Below are positions 1-11,056 of a stretch of DNA of 64,000 nucleotides, piece after piece. Origin of the DNA: Hordeum vulgare subsp. vulgare (taxonomy: Eukaryota; Streptophyta; Magnoliopsida; Poales; Poaceae). The notes under the pieces are model-generated. The model had not been told where the DNA came from. It was given only the letters and a program-made list of their open reading frames with translations, and did no database searches. Within the stretch, counting starts at the first letter, position 1, and each line of letters opens with the position of its first letter. The position numbers and the translations under genes are program-made. The DNA is taken from contig NC_058518.1 in NCBI RefSeq assembly GCF_904849725.1, forward strand, positions 505,411,225-505,475,224, written 5' to 3'.

Positions 1-2
1 CC

Positions 3-1907
3 CTGGCCCTTCGAAACGAAAGAATGCCCAAGGATTTCAAAGGACCAAGAAAGGTGCCTAATTACACACCAAACCTCGAACCAACATCTTGGATCGAGGG
101 CTATGAGATCGCCATGGACATGCTCGACGTAAACGAGGCGGTTTGCGCCAGATATTTCACCATGATGCTCGAGGGATCGGCACGCACTTGGTTGAAGAAT
201 TTACCCCCCAATTCTATCCAGTCCTGGGCCGAGTTAAAGGAACGTTTCATCAAAAACTTCCGGGGAACCTGCAAACGACCGATGACAATCGTCGACTTAC
301 AACACTGCGTGCAACGCCCGGATGAGTCGGGGCATCATTGGTCGCGGCGAGTTGCGGAAATTATCCATTCATCGGATGGTATCACGGCAGTGCAAGCTGT
401 GCTTATCCTCGAGCACAACTGCCACTACGAACCGCTGGTCCAGAAGCTGGGGCGACTCAAACGGAAAGTTCAGGATATGGGCGAACTGATGGATACCCTC
501 ACCAGGTACGCCGAAGCCGATGATACCAGGGATCCCGGCGAGGATGGTAAGGGTAACTCGCCCAAGAAGGGCGATTCAACGAATAAGCATACCCGCCTCC
601 AAGGCCGCAACCGTCATAACCAGGGGACCAGCGGCAAGCGTAGGCCGCATGAGGAGCCCTCAGATCTGGTTGCCAACACCAATGCCAATGACGGCAAAAA
701 GAAGAATCGAGGCTTCAGTGGGAAAAGACCGCGTAACTACGAAGAGCTGCTCAAAGGCCCTTGCCCACACCACGCCACGGCCGACGGCCCGGCGGGCCAC
801 TCCTGGGAGAAGTGCTTCATGATGCGGGAATTTCGGGCCGAGGCAATCAAGAAGAGCCAGAGCGAAGACCCGAACCGTCGCCAAGACCAACTCGCCGCGC
901 CCAACCAAAGGCACAACCACTTCGGCGGCTTTCCCGAACAAGAGGCTCAGGGGGGGCCGCAGCCAGGCGGCGGCCAGTACCCGGTGCACCACCACCGGCG
1001 GTACAACCCGCCAGGAGCCTTCCAGCAGCCGCCCCCATCGGGGGCTCCGCAGGACCTGGATGACCATGGGGGCTTCCGCAACAATCCTAAACAGCTAAGT
1101 AACGGGCAATATCATGTTTTCACCACTAATGCTTGCAAACGTGATAAAAAGGTAAATCACCGGGCGTACAGCGTAATTGAGCCGGCGGTTCCCAGATATC
1201 TCCACTGGTCCGAACAGACCATAACATGGAGCAGAGATGATCACCCGCCGAGAATAGATAGCCCGGGCGACCTGGCCTTGGTCGTGGCTCCCCAAGTGGC
1301 GGGTTACACTCTATCGAAAGTACTAATGGATGGCGGCAGCAGCATTAATATCCTATACTTCGACACCTTCCGGAGGATGAATCTATTAGAGAAAGACTTG
1401 ATGCCTTCAACCACGGTTTTCCACGGCATCGTCCCGGGCAAATCCGCTTATCCGATTGGCCGGGTCAGGCTCTCAGTAGCGTTCGGAACTGCACAGAACT
1501 ACAGGTCGGAATCTCTGGTCTTCGAGGTGGTCAAATTAAAAAGCCCGTACCATGCGCTGTTCAGGCGACCGGCTTACGCTCGCTTCATGGCCCGCCCGTG
1601 CTACGTCTACCTCAAGCTCAAAATGCCTGGTCCTAAAGGGCCCATCACGGTCGATGGAGATAGAAGGATTGCAAAGGAGTGTGAGGAAGGAGACGCGGCC
1701 TACGCGGAAGTCGCCTGCGCGGCGGAAGAGCTCAAAAACCACCGGGCCAATGTTGACCCGGCAGACATGTCACCACTCAAGAAACCGACTACAGATTCCG
1801 AGTCGCCCCTCAAGTTCAAACCAACGGATGACACGAAGACAGTCGACTTCGTCCCTGTCGATTCATCCAAACAGTTTACCATTGGAACAGGTCTGGACCC
1901 CAAATAG
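3..1907 (+). pseudogene. gag: Tat element gag and aspartic protease segment
   Basis: The frame is already open at base 3, so gag continues left of the window; the first Met at 24 is probably not the true start. The capsid-like domain lies at about 75-520 (SWIEGYEIAMDML, then ARTWLKNLPPNSIQSW). A zinc-knuckle-like CPHH...H...C cluster lies near 760-815 after a basic, low-complexity stretch. The protease is recognised near 1320 by VLMDGGSSINILY, the D-G-G-S active-site variant usual in Tat elements. The segment ends at an in-frame TAG (1905-1907). The next segment continues in the same frame, so this is a nonsense mutation, not a natural gene end. The gag packages element RNA; the protease would cut the polyprotein. 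Confidence 0.85.
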
Positions 1908-3056
1908 GAAAGCGCGCTCATCGAATTCATCCGTGAGAATCGGGACATCTTCGCATGGAAACCCTCTGACATGCCGGGTGTACCGAGAGAATTCGCTGAG
2001 CACCATCTTAATATTGACCCAAAATGCAAACCTGTCCAACAATACCTCCGCAGGTTTAACGAGGAGCGACGGAAGGCGATTGGAGAGGAAGTCGCTCGTC
2101 TTTTAGCCGCCGGGTTCATCGTGGAAGTCTTTCATCCCAAATGGCTAGCTAACCCGGTGTTAGTACTCAAGAAGAATGGCACTTTCCGTATGTGTATTGA
2201 CTATACGGACCTCAACAGAGCTTGCCCCAAAGATCCTTTCGCTCTTCCCCGCATCTACCAAATCATTGACTCGGTGGCGGGATGTGAACGATTGTGCTTT
2301 TTGGACGCTTATTCGGGTTATCATCAGATCAAAATGGCTGTGGAAGATCAAGAAAAGACTGCTTTCATAACCCCCTTCGGGGCCTTTTGCTATGTGTCCA
2401 TGCCGTTCGGGCTCAAGAGCGCAGGGGCGACTTACCAACGCTGCATCGAGAATTGTCTTCATAGCCAAATTGGCCGCAACGTCCATGCTTATGTTGACGA
2501 CATTGTGATCAAGACCCGCCGGGAGGAGACACTTCTGGAAGACCTTAAGGAAACCTTTGATAATTTACGGGTATATCAGATGAAGCTAAATCCTACCAAG
2601 TGCGTTTTCGGCGTACCTGCGGGAAAACTACTGGGTTTCTTGGTATCGGAGCGCGGCATCGAGGCTAACCCGGACAAAATTGAAGCGGTTACCTCCCTCG
2701 GCAAGCCGACGAATGTTAACCAAGTTCAGCGATTGGCGGGTCGCATTGCGGCTCTCAGTCGTTTTGTAAGCCGCCTCGGAGAAAAGGCGATTCCGCTCTA
2801 TCAATTGTTGAGGAAGTCTGACCGATTTGTGTGGACAGAGGAAGCTGACGAGGCACTTCAGGCCTTGAAACATCAATTGGTTAACCCGCCGGTCCTGGCG
2901 GCCCCGGCTGAAAAGGAGCCTATGCTCCTGTATATCGCCGCGAATTCCAAAGCGGTCAGCGTGGCTGTGGTCGTCGAAAGAAAGGAGGAAGGAAAGGAAT
3001 ACCCGGTACAACGCCCGGTGTACTTTATCAGTGAGGTGTTAACTCTTTCCAAATAG
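1908..3056 (+). pseudogene. pol: Tat element reverse transcriptase and start of RNase H
   Basis: This is the same frame as the preceding segment. Reverse transcriptase motifs are in order: KKNGTFRMCIDYTDLN (about 2170), FLDAYSGYHQI (about 2300), FGAFCYVSMPFGLKSAGATYQ (about 2380) and the catalytic YVDD box at 2490-2501. The connection region (LGFLVSERGIEANPDKI) and the start of the classical gypsy RNase H (FVWTEEADEALQALK, from about 2825) follow. An in-frame TAG at 3054-3056 ends the segment. The next codons continue the RNase H domain in the same frame, so the stop is a mutation. No frameshift was seen. Confidence 0.88.
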
Positions 3057-4619
3057 CGATACCCACATTGGCAGAAACTGGTCTATGGGGTGTTCATGGC
3101 GAGTCGGAAGCTTAAACATTATTTCCAAGAACACCCAATCACCGTGGTCAGTTCCGCGCCCCTCGGCGACGTCATCCAAAACCGCGAGGCAACAGGGCGA
3201 ATCGCCAAATGGGCAATAGAACTCGGGTCACATCACATTCAGTATACCCCCCGCACGGCCATCAAATCCCAGGCACTAGTTGATTTCGTCAATGATTGGA
3301 CGGAGCTTCAGGCTCCGGAAGATCGGCCTGACCTTACCTATTGGACTATTTATTTTGATGGATCCAGACAGTTGGAGGGCTCGGGGGCTGGTGTGGTGTT
3401 GATATCCCCTCAAGGAGATAAGTTCTGCTACGTCCTCCGGCTCATGTTCCCTTGTACAAATAATGCGGCAGAGTATGAAGCTCTGCTTCACGGTTTGCGA
3501 CTAGCAAAAGAGATGAACCTAACCCGAGTCAGGTGTTTTGGGGACTCAGATCTGGTGGCGCAACAGGTTTCGGGCACCTGGGACTCTCGAGATCCTATGA
3601 TGGCGGCTTACAGGCGAGCCATATCTGACGTGGCGGGCTATTTTCATGGGTACCAGGTCGATCATGTCGATCGGCGACTCAACGAAGCAGCTGATGCCCT
3701 CTCGCGACTCGGCTCACAGAGAAAACCGGTCCCCCCTAATGTCTTCTTGGATGTCCTGCATAAACCGTCCGTAACTGTACCCACGGAGGAGGAATTGGCG
3801 ATACCAGATCCCGAGTCTCAGCTTGTGGCGGCTCTCCATATCGCTCCGGATTGGGCTCTTCCTTATCTAGCTTATCTTGCTCGTGGCGAGTTACCCACTG
3901 ACGAAGTTTTGGCTCGCCAGATTGTTCGGCGTAGCAAGTCCATGGTCATCATTAATGGTGAGCTATATAAACGAAGTGCTTCAGGGGTCTTTCAGCGGTG
4001 CGTTTCCTCCGAGGAAGGATGCACAATCCTTAATGACATCCATTCTGGAGACTGCGGACATCATGCCGGGTCACGTTCTTTGGTATCAAAGGCCTTTCGA
4101 CACGGTTTCTTCTGGTTGACAGCTCACGCAGATGCAGAAGATATAGTACGGCGGTGCGAGGGGTGCCAACGATACGGGAGACAGGCTCATGTGCCGGCTC
4201 AAGAATTGAGGATGATCCCCATTACTTGGCCTTTCGCGGTCTGGGGGCTGGACATGGTCGGTCCCTTTAAGATGTCCTCCAACAAGAAAACTCACTTATT
4301 GGTGGCGGTTGATAAATTCACTAAATGGATTGAGGCGGAGCCTGTTGGGACTTGCGACGCGGAGACTGCGGTAAAATTTCTGAAGAAGCTGATTTTCCGT
4401 TTTGGATATCCGCACAGTATCATCACGGACAATGGTACTAACTTGTCCCAAGGAGCGATGCTGGATTTCTGTCGCCGTGAACATATCCGGCTTGATATCT
4501 CTGCAGTTGCTCACCCGCAGTCAAACGAACAAGCCGAGCGGGCGAATCAGGAAGTTTTGCCAGGGATCAAACCTCGGCTCATAATTCCCCTGGAAAGAAC
4601 TCCAGGATGTTGGGTGTAG
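3057..4619 (+). pseudogene. pol: Tat element RNase H, second (archaeal-type) RNase H and integrase core
   Basis: The segment first completes the classical RNase H (LVYGVFMASRKLKHYFQ). A second RNase H follows from about 3340: YFDGS, NNAAEYEALLHGL, GDSDLVAQQ and NEAADALSRL supply the four acidic catalytic positions. This duplicate domain is typical of the Tat lineage. The integrase zinc domain is near 4040-4180 (H...H...CEGCQRYG). The core follows with WGLDMVGPF, ITDNGTNL and HPQSNEQAERAN as the D-D-E residues; the Gly usually found after the Asn in the last motif is Glu here. An in-frame TAG (4617-4619) interrupts the domain. Confidence 0.87.
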
Positions 4620-5105
4620 GAGTTACCTTCGGTATTATGGAGCATCCGAACCACCCCGAATCGGTCCACGGGGTTCACCCCTTTCTTCTTGGTCTATGGT
4701 GCAGAGGCCGTCCTCCCTACTGACATAAGGCATGATTCTCTTAGAGTCGCCGCATATGTGGAGCAGGACAACGAGCTGGCGCGTCAGGACTCTTTGGACG
4801 CCTTGGAAGAGGCACGTGACTTAGCAGCGGCTCGTTCAGCGATCTATCAGCAAGATCTGCGGCGTTATCATAGTCGCCGGGTGAAGAGTCGGACCTTCCA
4901 GGAAGGTGATTTGGTGCTTCGACTGATACAAGATCGGGCAGGCATGCACAAACTTTCGCCTCCTTGGGAAGGACCTTTCGTTGTCAGCAAGAACCTCCGC
5001 AATGGTTCTTACTACTTGATGGATCTTCGGTCTGATCGACCGACTACGGGGGCTGAGTCAACTCGCCCTTGGAATATTGCCCATTTGCGGCCTTATTACA
5101 CTTGA
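4620..5105 (+). pseudogene. pol: Tat element integrase C-terminal part
   Basis: Same frame as the preceding segments. ELPSVLWS and FFLVYGAEAVLP are the usual gypsy integrase sequence after the core. GDLVLRLIQD and PPWEGPFVVSKNL are the small C-terminal DNA-binding domain. The polyprotein ends naturally at TGA 5103-5105 after AHLRPYYT. From base 3 to this stop the frame is 1,701 codons with only three internal stops, all TAG. Confidence 0.85.
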
Positions 5106-5220
5106 GTTCTTAAAACTCCATGCTTTGTAAGTTTTTCAGTTTTTCATTATGGAATAATATAATGTTTCCCTGACTCGGGGGCTTCTTCTTTAAGAAAAAG
5201 AAAGAGAAATTTCATGACAT

Positions 5221-6306
5221 CCTGTTGCGACCTTATGAGCCGACAGAACATGCATTAAGGGTGGGTGCACGAGCTTTCTGACTCGCCTCCCCCTGTCGCG
5301 ACCTTATGAGCCGACGAAACCTGCATTAAGGGTGGGTGCACGAGCTTTCTGACTCGCCTCCCCCTGTTGCGACCTTATGAGCCGACGAAACCTGCATTAA
5401 GGGCGGGTGCATGAGCTTTCTGACTCGCCTCCCCCTGTCGCGACCTTATGAGCCGACGAAACCTGCATTACGGGTGGGTGCACGAGCTTTCTGACTCGCC
5501 TCCCCCTGTCGCGACCTTATGAGCCGACGAAACCTGCATTAAGGGTGGGTGCACGAGCTTTCTGACTCGCCTCCCCCTGTCGCGACCTTATGAGCCGACG
5601 AAACCTGCATTAAGGGTGGGTGCACGAGCTTTCTGACTCGCCTTCCCCTGTCGCGACCGTATGAGCCGACGAAACCTGCATTAAGGGTGGGTGCACGAGC
5701 TTTCTGACTCGCCTCCCCCTGTCGCGACCGTATGAGCCGACGAAACCTGCCTTACGGGTGGGTGCACGAGCTTTCTGACTCGCCTTCCCCTGTCGCGACC
5801 GTATGAGCCGACGAAACCTGCATTAAGGGTGGGTGCACGAGCTTTCTGACTCGCCTCCCCCTGTCGCGACCTTATGAGCCGACGAAACCTGCATTACGGG
5901 TGGGTGCACGAGCTTTCTGACTCGCCTCCCCCTGTCGCGACCTTATGAGCCGACGAAACCTGCATTAAGGGTGGGTGCACGAGCTTTCTGACTCGCCTCC
6001 CCCTGTCGCGACCTTATGAGCTGACGAAACCTGCATTAAGGGTGGGTGCACGAGCTTTCTGACTCGCCTTCCCCTGTCGCGACCGTATGAGCCGACGAAA
6101 CCTGCATTAAGGGTGGGTGCACGAGCTTTCTGACTCGCCTCCCCCTGTCGCGACCGTATGAGCCGACGAAACCTGCCTTACGGGTGGGTGCACGAGCTTT
6201 CTGACTCGCCTCCCCCTGTCGCGACCGTATGAGCCGACGAAACCTGCATTAAGGGTGGGTGCACGAGCTTTCTGACTCGCCTCCCCCTGTCGCGACCGTA
6301 TGAGCC
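5221..6306 (+). repeat. 71-bp tandem repeat array, 15 full units plus a partial unit
   Basis: Units starting CCTGTCGCGACC recur every 71 bp. The first starts at 5221 and the last, partial one at 6286, exactly 15 periods apart with no indels. Units vary at a few fixed positions (CCTTATGAG or CCGTATGAG, CATTAAGGG or CCTTACGGG, CTCCCC or TTCCCC). The variant order at 5641-5787 recurs at 6067-6213, an offset of six units. The array lies just after pol, in the 3' untranslated region where Tat-lineage elements are known to carry tandem repeats that can seed satellites. The next 267 bases, to the end of the antisense gene, show no further structure. Confidence 0.97.
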
Positions 6307-6573
6307 AACAAAATTGCTCGTGTTATGATTTGACTTTGGAAATTTTTATCCTCACTGCTTACTCGTTGAAACTGTTTGTGGTTCTTTTATTTTCACAGAT
6401 AATGTGCTCAAGGTTTTCATCCTTGGCGGGTTGAGCATTTCAGGCGATTCTGATAAGGGTTAACAAAATATTTTGAACCGCCTCAAAGACGGTATAAGGG
6501 TTTTTTTGCAGAAGATGTCATCAAAAGATAGTACTGACTATTACATGGCTCTTGGGCCAAATTCAAGGAAAAC

Positions 6574-9500
6574 CTATTCCGCTAAGTTCTGGCGTGAGCT
6601 CTGACCAGCTTCGATTTGTAAATCGCCCAAGACCCAATTGCATCTGGACAAAGAGGCAAAATCGTCTTCATCGGTCAAGATTGATGCCAGGTCTGTTTCC
6701 CAGTCAAAGGGATTCTTGGGTCGCCGAGGGATAAGGTTGGTCACCACGAAGGTTGGCGGGCTGATTTTCTTATTCTTGTCATCGTAAGCCACCTGATATT
6801 TTGTCAAGTCAAGGCTGGCGGCGAGTTGAGTCGCGGCCAGTCGAGAATCCTTGACAACCTTCTGGTAGTCTTCTTCCACGAACTCCGAGCCGTCATCTTT
6901 AAGCTGAGGGAAGCTGGCAGCTACTTCTTCCAAATTAATTTCTGGAGCATACGCCAGGCAGCGACTCAGAGCCGTCAGGACACCCTTCCGGGCGGCTGAT
7001 CGGGTTAACTCGCCGATCTGGGGAGGCAGTGTGGATAGATATCCAAGCAACTTCTTGATAGAAGTTATGGGCTCCTTTGCACCGATCACAGCTTTGACGG
7101 TCAGCACACTTCCTGTGTACAGTTGTTCCGTCAGTGTATAGATCGCCTTCAGCATCAACACGCTGTCGTCTTGCAGATTGGCGACTCTCGAGCCTGTGAT
7201 TAAATAACCGGTAAGTTAAACATTAAGGAATTCGCCCAAGGAAGAGGATAAGATTGGCGAGTTAGGTAAAGCTTACCAAAGATGGCTTGTGTCATGTTGG
7301 AAATATGGCGCTTTAAGCCGGATAGCTCCTGCTGCACAGTTGCCAGCTTCGCTTCTGCTTTTTCGGCTCTCGTCAAAACCGCGCTGTGGTCAGCCTGAGT
7401 TCTTTCTAACTCGACTTTGAGCTTTTCCAGTTCAACCAGAGCCAGCTTATATTTGTCTTCCGACTGAGCTCGGGCATCTTGTTGGTCAGCCAAGTTTTTC
7501 CTTAAGTCGCCCAGGACCAGTTCGGTCTGGGTAAGGCTTTCCTGTTCAAAATTTAAAAACAGAGACAAGTCTCAGAATTATTGCAAGGCAATACCCCTGA
7601 CACTTGGGGGCTAATGTATAATTTCTCAAGGGAAATTATACAGAAATCAAGACCCGGCTCATCATTTTACTGATGACCCGGCCCTTGGGGGTTACTGGTC
7701 GCGAAGCTTTTAAAAGACCCGGCTCATCATTTTACTGATGACCCGGCCTTTGGGGGTTGCTGAGAATAATATGGAGTATACAATTTTACCTCATGTTTGT
7801 TATTTAACATCTTCAGCAGATTCTTTTCCATCTCGTAACTCGCTTCCAGGCGACTTGCGAAGCCAGAACAGAGTTCTTTAAATTCCAGACCTGCATAGTC
7901 AGAAAGTTTCGCCTTGGAAGGCCCAGACTCGAGAATTGATGGAGAAGGGGATGCTGTATGTTTGGAGAGGATTGTCTCTGCCGGCTTGGAGAAACCAAAA
8001 CCAGTAATGACCACAGCATCTGGGTCATCAGTTGTTGCCATTACGACCGGTGATCTAGGGACATCCGTTGATCCTTTGGGCGACTCAGGAGGGTTTGCTT
8101 GAATTGTCGGCTCGTTTTGACTCGGATCCTCTTGAGTCGGAGTAGCTTTCCTTGGAGGTTCAGGAGTGGCGTCAGGGTTTGATCCACTGGTCTTCCTCTT
8201 TTTGGCTTGCGCCCTAATGAACCAGAGATAGGCGTGTTAAAAATATATATTAAAAAGAGTATTATTCTCAAGGATCAGGACAAGGAACTTACCCCGGGAC
8301 TCGGATCATTGGTGGAAGGGTCGACATCATTGAGTCGCCAGAAGTGGGGGGAGAATCCTGCAGAATTGGTACATCGATAATACTAGTGGGTTAGGACTGT
8401 GATCCAAAGCAGCACGAACAATGGTTGCTCAAATAAGAAAAGGAGGTACCTCGCTTGGTTTTCTTTTGTTCCTTGTTGGCAAGCCAGGTGTCAGGTCGCC
8501 AGAATGACTTCGCGTTTTCCGTTTTGAGGCGTGCTGCGTTTTCTTCAGCAAGAAATTTGGGTCCAAATGGGCATTTGGATGTGAGAGAGGTACTTTCCCA
8601 CATATTCGCCGGGCCGGCTTAGGTGGAGAAGGAGATGAATCGGAAGAGACAGAAATTACCTCGACAGAGTCTTCCTGGCTCTCGTTATCTTCATTCTGTT
8701 ATAAAAGGAGCGAGAGGTAAGTAAAAGTTAAAAAGGTGATGAGTGGCGAGTGAAAATGAGGACGGATTGGTACCTCTGAGAGTGCGTCGCCAGCTTGAGG
8801 TTCGTCGACTTCAGATGGCTCGGCCGCAGCTGATTTGCCTTTGCCTTTGTTTTTCTTGGAAGGCGGCTTAGCACTTTTCATGGCTTGTTTCTTAGGTCTC
8901 CTAGACCAGAACTTGTCGCCTTTCTGGAAGGGGATATGGCATGAAGTCATGATGACAGTAAACCAGATGAAATAAAAGTTGAGGGCGAGTTAGCTTTGGT
9001 TACCTTGGGTGCCGGGTTAATCTTGCAGAAGGGCTTAAGGCCGATTTGGCCGCATTTCGCTGCAGGTTCGCCGGTCAGCTTCCTGATGATGGTGACTATG
9101 TCTTTTTCCGTTAATGCTGTGTGGAAGTAGCATTGGGGATGATCCAGAGTACCGTCAAAATCGCACATCAGGCCGTCTCGGCGGCTCAGAGGAAGGATCC
9201 GCCATTCGACCCAGCAGCGAATCAAGTCAACCCCGGTGAGACCGTTGTTCGTCAAGGATCTCAGTTCGGATAGAATTGGGACGAATTCCGACTCTTCTTC
9301 CTCGGTGAGCTTGTCAGGGAGCTTGAAGTTGACTGGGAGGCGGCTTGGCCTGTAACCCTGAAGTTTGTTTTCGCCGGCAGGGGATGTTTCCTTGCAGTAG
9401 AACCAAGATTCACCCCAGCCTTTGGGATGGCTAGGCATAGTGAGTGCAGGGAACGGACTGTCCCTGCGACGCTGGACGTTGACCCCGCCGAGTTCCAAAC

Positions 9501-9930
9501 TGGGGCCATTGTGGAATTCCGTCTAGCGATTCAAGTGGAAGAAGTACCAAAACAGAGGGACGGAAGGCTCGATCCGCAAATAAGCTTCGCAAAGGACTTG
9601 GAATTGACTCAGGTTGCTTATGGAATTGGGTCCCAAATCCTGGAGTCGGACGTTCATAAAATTCAGGGCGTCTCTAAGGAATTTAGATCCGGGCGGTTTA
9701 AAACCCCGTTCTAAGTGTTCCACAAAAACTACTATCTCTCCTTCCTTAGGGTTGGGTAGGTCTTCTCCTAACCCGGTGCGCCATCCAATGACGTCTTGAG
9801 GATCCAAGCAGCCCGCTTTCACATAATTCACCAAAACAGCATCGTCAACTTTGGTGGGGAGCCAATCGCTCTTGAAAACGGCACCCATGCTACAAATAGG
9901 CAAGAAAATGGTATTACGTGTCTCGAGCAT
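6574..9930 (-). pseudogene. Spliced antisense gene of the Tat element, PF04195-like protein
   Basis: Read leftward, seven exons fit: 9930-9004, 8923-8774, 8695-8450, 8357-8293, 8213-7790, 7541-7277 and 7193-6574. All six introns are GT-AG (80, 78, 92, 79, 248 and 83 nt). The joined length is 2,697 nt, exactly 899 codons with stop. The N-terminal part (KFLRDALNFMNVRLQDL, LCEAYLRIEPSVPLFWYFF, GWGESWFYCKE) resembles the 'putative gypsy type transposon' domain PF04195. A basic and acidic low-complexity region follows (PSKKNKGKGKS, QAKKRKTSG). Exon 6 is a strong heptad coiled coil (LALVELEKLKVELERTQ). Exon 7 is a helical domain I do not recognise. One in-frame TAG lies at 9525-9523. A start at the later Met (codon 15, MGAVFKSDW) is possible because TTTGTAG just before it resembles an acceptor. 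The function is unknown; exon borders are predicted. Confidence 0.75.
7651..7761. repeat. Duplicated hairpin with PPT-like GGGGG motif in intron 5 of the antisense gene
   Basis: A 46-bp block occurs at 7651-7696 and again at 7716-7761. Each contains TCATCA and TGATGA flanking a short TTTTAC loop between CCGG-type ends, so each can fold into a hairpin. Each ends in TTGGGGGTT, like the plus-strand primer tract before the 3' LTR. A related CTTGGGGGCTAATGTA lies at about 7603. Both copies lie in the longest intron of the antisense gene. Confidence 0.75.
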
Positions 9931-10462
9931 TTATTATGTGAGTCGGGACTAGCTTCTGCTTAACCTGCCGGATTGGGAGGCCGGGTTGGACTGATGTGGC
10001 GACCTATCGGAGCAGGGCTATTCTCAGGAGCGATGCTACTGTGGGTGGTAAAATTTATTCTTTCCGAAACACTAAGGGAAGGACCAGGTTTCCAAACAGC
10101 TTTTTGCAAACAGTGAAAGAGGAATGGATCTATCCAACAGATATAAAAGTTTACGGACGTGGCTAAAACATGAACGGTGTGTGATCAGGATGGTGCCTCA
10201 TGTTTAAAAAGACTAGTCTGTTGCGAAAATTCGCAAGGGCACAGATGGATAGCATTGTCCGAAACACTAGGTGCCCTAATGGCGCTCGGACTAATCAGTT
10301 CAACAGTTAAGATGGTGGCGAACATAGAGCTTCGGAGCTATGGCAATGGCGGCGGCAAGAGCAAGAACTAAATCTACCCTTAAAGAAGGAAGCAGTGGCC
10401 TAACCTGAAGATCTTGGTCGAAGAAGATTGGTGACGATGGAGCCTGGCGACGGCGACGACGT

Positions 10463-10650
10463 GCGGGCGGCGCTGGAGTTCCTCGAACGGCGCCGGAGCT
10501 CTTCGAACGGCAGCGGCTTGCGGGTGGCGTCGGAGCTCCTCGAACGGCGACGGTTTGCGGGCGGCGCCGGAGCTTCTCGGACGGCAACGGCCTGCGGGCA
10601 GCCCTGGAGTTCTTCAGACGGAGGTGGAGTTTGCGGCCGGCGGCGAAGCC
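10463..10650. repeat. GC-rich 37-bp tandem repeat in the antisense leader
   Basis: Units starting GCGGG at 10520, 10557 and 10594 are exactly 37 bp apart. A related unit starts at 10463 and a degenerate one at 10633. Each holds a GAGCTCCTCGAACGGCGACG-like core. Both strands are open for some distance, but the protein is Arg/Ala/Ser low-complexity, so I treat it as noncoding. Confidence 0.7.
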
Positions 10651-10743
10651 TTCGGGATTCGGAGCGTTTTCTTCTCGTTGAGATGATGGTGGAGATATTG
10701 ACGGGACTGGTAGGTGGCCGGTGTCAGCCCTGTCCTTTCCGCC

Positions 10744-10752
10744 TATTTATCA
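10744..10752 (-). promoter_or_regulatory. Possible TATA box for the antisense gene
   Basis: On the minus strand TGATAAATAGG lies about 0.8 kb upstream of the first coding exon. It precedes a GC-rich leader with CATCATCTCAACGAGAAG. Position and base composition resemble a grass pol II promoter and 5' UTR. No transcript evidence is available. The rest of 9931-11056 holds no ORF I would call a gene. Confidence 0.4.
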
Positions 10753-11056
10753 GGACGGGCGCGGGGATCGAGGCGCTATGAGCGGGAACCGTCGAGGAAG
10801 GAAAGATTCGCCATGATGGCGCCCGAAAATTTCGGGATAATGACGCACCAAAAGATCCGTTGGTATTGCGTTGGAGTTCCCGAGAATCAAGGGCTAAGGA
10901 AAGTACTGATGGGAAATGCGTTGGCGACTCAGAGACTTTGTCCGGTACCAGCTGGCGAGTTAAGATTTCTGGTGTACGGAGGAACGCAGAGGAGTGAATC
11001 GCCTTTGACTAAAATGGAAGCATTGGCATGAAGATTCAAGTCAATTTGGGGCCTAA

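Noticed and set aside
5221..6306. Regular 71-bp repeats as a possible CRISPR array
   Set aside because: Units are contiguous with no unique spacers, and the context is a plant retrotransposon.
10300..10781. GC-rich ORFs on both strands (10300-10587 minus, 10428-10781 plus)
   Set aside because: They come from the 37-bp repeat, give low-complexity Arg/Ala/Ser protein and have no family match I recognise.
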